34,369 nucleotides of DNA from Pirellulales bacterium (GTDB lineage Bacteria; Planctomycetota; Planctomycetia; Pirellulales; JADZDJ01): contig DASRSD010000057.1 of NCBI GenBank assembly GCA_035656635.1, forward strand, positions 1 through 34,369. The letters are read 5' to 3'. This document shows, piece after piece, positions 31,811 to 34,369 of this stretch (position 1 is its first letter; each line of letters starts with the position of its first letter). The notes under the pieces were generated by a model. It did no database searches. It saw only the letters and a list, made by a program, of their open reading frames with translations, and was not told the origin of the DNA. The position numbers and the translations under genes are program-made.

Positions 31811-34369
31811 TTAGCTGGATTGATCCGGCGGATTTTTGGCCGGCGTTGGTTGCGGCGGCGTTTTCGGCTTGATCGGGTTCAGCGACGGCGCCGGCAACTC
31901 TTCATTGCCGTTTTTAGGTAGTTCCGCGCCCATCGGAGTGCCATCCGGATGCAGCGTCGGGTAAATCACGGTGGTTTCGCTATCGCTGAATTCATCCTTG
32001 CGAGTTCGCAGGCCGGAGGGGCCATTCATCTTGATCACGTCGCCCAAGCACCAGCTCATGCGGGCGGCTTCCGCCTGCTTGATGCGGTCCGCATCGTCTT
32101 CGTTGCGCACCACGTGTGGCGTAAGGACAATCAGCAATTCGGTGCGCTGTTGCGCCACCAGGTCGTAACGGAACAAGTTGCCCAAAATCGGAATGTTCGA
32201 CAGGTAGGGTACCCGGCGATGGTCTTGGCTTTTGCTGCTGGTGATCAGCCCCGCCAGCACAATCGTTTGTCCTTCGACTGCCTGCACTGTGGTTTGCGCG
32301 AGCGTCGTGTTGTAAAACGGCGAACGAATCACTTGCCCGTTCGTGTTAATCGAAATGGGTATGCCTTGATCTTCTGGACCCAATTCTGATTTTTCGGCAT
32401 CGATCGACATCACAATCAAATTGTCCGGACTCACGCGTGGCTGCACTTGGAGGATGATGCCCACGTTATCCAAAGTCACTGTATTGATTGTGCCGGTGGC
32501 CGTAACCGAGGAGTTGGTCACGCGCGGAACCTGTTGCCCCACCTGCAGGAAAGCGGGTTGATTGTCGAGCGTCATAATCTGCGGACGGCTGAGCACGTCG
32601 GTCCGTCGGCATTCCGAAAGGGCTCGGAGCAACGCGCTCACGCTGTCGCTACTGGCGGATAGCACCAGTCCGCCATAACCCAACTGGTTATTGACGCGAC
32701 CCACACCTAAATTTGAGATGCCTTGGCTGCCAACCGCTCCCGGATTGGCCAAAGCAGCATCGCTGGCACTGTTTCCCAGAGCATTGGTATTATTGAAATT
32801 GAAACCAGGATTATTATCCGCACCAACAACCACGTCGGTTGTTGTCTGAGTGCCATTGGGGAGCGTTGTGGTAATGCTGCGCGTAATAAAGTTCGTCGCT
32901 CCCACTAAGCTACGATCAAAGAGCACCGAATCCTGCAACCCCAGTTCCACGCCAAATTCGTCGGTGTTGTTGAGCGTGACTTCGGCGATCAGCACTTGAA
33001 TCATGACCATCGGCGGGCGCTTATCGATTTGCTCGACGACCTTCATAATTTCGTCGTAGTACCGCGGCGTGGCGCTGATAATGAGGCTGTTGCTGGTCGG
33101 TTCGGCCACCACAATCACTTCCTGATCGATCTCCGAAAACGGATTGGTGGCGCCTTGCTGCTGGAACTCCTGGTTTAAAGTTCGCTGCTGCGTTAAAAAC
33201 TGCTGGATCGAAGTTGCCACGTTTCCGGCGTACACGTTTTTCAGCCGGTAAATGGTTGTTTTGCGGAGCCGCACGTCGCTTTCGTCTAATCGCAACAGAA
33301 TCGCTTCCACCACGGCCAAATCGCTCGCCGAACCCGAGGCAATAATGCTGTTGGTCCGCTCGTCCGCGGAAAACCTCACAGGAATCAGAATGTTTTCCAC
33401 CTCGACCGCGCCGCCTTGGTTCGCGCCGCCAGCGCCGCCGCCGGCCGTGCTGGTTGTGGTTCGCACGGTTTGGCCGAATAGCGTTTCCAGCATTTGAATC
33501 AAGTTCACGGCATCGCCATTTTTGATTTCAAATACCTTAATCTGCGATTCCGACGAAGGCATTTGATCCAACTGCCGAATCAGGGCGGCAATCAGTTCCA
33601 TGCTTTCCGCCGGAGCCGATACAAGCAGCGTATTAGCCCGAGAATCCGCTGTAATGTGCACGTCGCTCAAAATTCCGGAATTAAATATCTGCCGACCCTG
33701 GGCGTCGATGGTCTCAAAGTGCAATACCGTGGAATGCGCTTGGTTTGCCTGCTGGTTTTGTTGCTGGTTTTGGCCCCCTTGTGCGCCGGCAGCATTCGCG
33801 CCGCCAGCGCCGCCGCCGGGAGCATTCGCTCCTCCAAAACCGCCCGCTCCGCCGAATCCACCAGCGCCGCCAGCGCCAAAACCGCCCGCGCCAGCGCCAC
33901 CGAAACCGCCGCCAGCGCCTCCTTGAGCAGCGCCGGGAAATCCTTGCTGGGCGCCATTCTGTTGGCCGCGGTTGCCCGCGCCTTGAGTCTGTGGACCAGC
34001 AATTGCCGTTTCCAACACCTGCGCCAATTCTTCGGCCACCGAATTCTTCAATGGGAAAATGCGCAACTCGTTCACTGCCGGACTGCTGTTGGTGTCCAGC
34101 TTCTTGAGCAACGCTTCCACTTCTTGCAAATCGCGCGGACTAGCTTGCACAATGAGCGAATTCGTTCGGTAATCGGCCACGACCGAGGCCTGGCCGCCTA
34201 ATCCACCCCGCAAAGCAAAAAACGAACTAACGGTTTGCTGCGCCGCGGTTGCCGAGGCGTGCTTGAGCGGAAACACCTGGAATAGCGCCGCCGGATTAAC
34301 CGGTTGATCGAGCCGTTTGATCAGCTCGATTACACTTACCACCGCCTCGTCTCGGCCAATCAACAACAG
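31811..34369 (-). CDS. gspD: Type II secretion secretin GspD (5' end outside window)
   Basis: The frame is open to the right edge; the first visible residues (LLLIGRDEAVVSVIELIKRL) are inside an N-domain, so no start is present. The visible 852 residues hold N1/N2-type domains (VVADYRTNSLIVQASPRDLQ; ADSRANTLLVSAPAESMELI; SADERTNSIIASGSASDLAV; VAEPTSNSLIISATPRYYDE), with a Gly-rich insert near 145-215. The secretin barrel runs from about 453 (RPPMVMIQVLIAEVTLNNTD) through LSRPQIMTLDNQPAFLQVG to the signature VPYLSNIPILGNLFRYD near 721-737 and LLIVLTPHVVR. The C-terminal 100 residues are charged then Pro/Lys-rich. It forms the outer-membrane pore of the T2SS. It is transcribed away from the window edge, separate from the plus-strand operon, with the lipoprotein gene downstream. 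Confidence 0.95.
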   Translation of the reverse strand: MLLIGRDEAVVSVIELIKRLDQPVNPAALFQVFPLKHASATAAQQTVSSFFALRGGLGGQASVVADYRTNSLIVQASPRDLQEVEALLKKLDTNSSPAVNELRIFPLKNSVAEELAQVLETAIAGPQTQGAGNRGQQNGAQQGFPGAAQGGAGGGFGGAGAGGFGAGGAGGFGGAGGFGGANAPGGGAGGANAAGAQGGQNQQQNQQANQAHSTVLHFETIDAQGRQIFNSGILSDVHITADSRANTLLVSAPAESMELIAALIRQLDQMPSSESQIKVFEIKNGDAVNLIQMLETLFGQTVRTTTSTAGGGAGGANQGGAVEVENILIPVRFSADERTNSIIASGSASDLAVVEAILLRLDESDVRLRKTTIYRLKNVYAGNVATSIQQFLTQQRTLNQEFQQQGATNPFSEIDQEVIVVAEPTSNSLIISATPRYYDEIMKVVEQIDKRPPMVMIQVLIAEVTLNNTDEFGVELGLQDSVLFDRSLVGATNFITRSITTTLPNGTQTTTDVVVGADNNPGFNFNNTNALGNSASDAALANPGAVGSQGISNLGVGRVNNQLGYGGLVLSASSDSVSALLRALSECRRTDVLSRPQIMTLDNQPAFLQVGQQVPRVTNSSVTATGTINTVTLDNVGIILQVQPRVSPDNLIVMSIDAEKSELGPEDQGIPISINTNGQVIRSPFYNTTLAQTTVQAVEGQTIVLAGLITSSKSQDHRRVPYLSNIPILGNLFRYDLVAQQRTELLIVLTPHVVRNEDDADRIKQAEAARMSWCLGDVIKMNGPSGLRTRKDEFSDSETTVIYPTLHPDGTPMGAELPKNGNEELPAPSLNPIKPKTPPQPTPAKNPPDQSS
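33770..33965 (-). repeat. Gly/Ala/Phe-rich low-complexity tract in gspD
   Basis: About 65 codons encode GGAGGFGG, GAGGFG and GGANAPGG-type units between two secretin N-domains. It resembles the inserts of the EF-hand, secretin-domain and GspK genes. Confidence 0.8.

Overview
The window looks like a chromosomal piece of a planctomycete, most likely of the Pirellula type. Reasons: a ThuA-domain protein with an export signal, two large PEP-CTERM proteins built from autotransporter-type beta-strand repeats, secretin-family proteins with glycine-rich inserts, and a type II secretion (T2SS) cluster in a divergent form. This placement is inference from gene content; there is no rRNA or other phylogenetic marker, and I saw no tRNA, rRNA, CRISPR array, transposase or prophage gene.

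Region 1 (1-3963) holds separate genes for envelope and secreted proteins: a partial signal-peptide protein leaving the left edge, a ThuA-domain protein, a divergent PAP2-family phosphatase, and an exported YwqK/MORN-type repeat protein. A convincing bidirectional hairpin terminator (4040-4070) closes it. Region 2 (4126-11162, minus strand) has two PEP-CTERM proteins, one of about 1656 residues and one of 550, both carrying the same GxW..xANWS entry module. They should be exosortase substrates, but no exosortase lies in the window.

Region 3 (11776-18334) has a 1313-codon protein that strings together a Spy-like helical domain and many secretin N-type domains but has no secretin barrel, then a glycine-rich EF-hand protein on the other strand, then a small exported Spy-like protein resembling the N-terminus of the 1313-codon protein. 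Region 4 (18660-29561) is a continuous plus-strand T2SS operon in the order E-F-G-H-I-J-K-L-M. Its L protein resembles PilM plus PilN, and its M protein carries a C-terminal PilP/GspC-HR-like domain, so the inner-membrane platform looks like a T2SS/type IV pilus hybrid. Region 5 (29682-34369) holds a glycine-rich BON-like protein and, on the minus strand, the secretin GspD (5' end outside the window) followed at 43 bp by a lipoprotein gene whose 3' end overlaps the BON gene by 227 bp.

The genes appear to work together as one export apparatus (ATPase, platform, pseudopilins, secretin, barrel-less secretin-like protein, lipoprotein) plus exported proteins. The most unusual theme is low complexity: (G)nF tracts in six to seven neighbouring but unrelated proteins on both strands, and Ser/Thr/Gly tracts inserted in the minor pseudopilins. 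The other features worth a second look are the barrel-less secretin-domain protein and three structured non-coding elements (17328-17406, 18420-18478 and the 9097-9354 leader).
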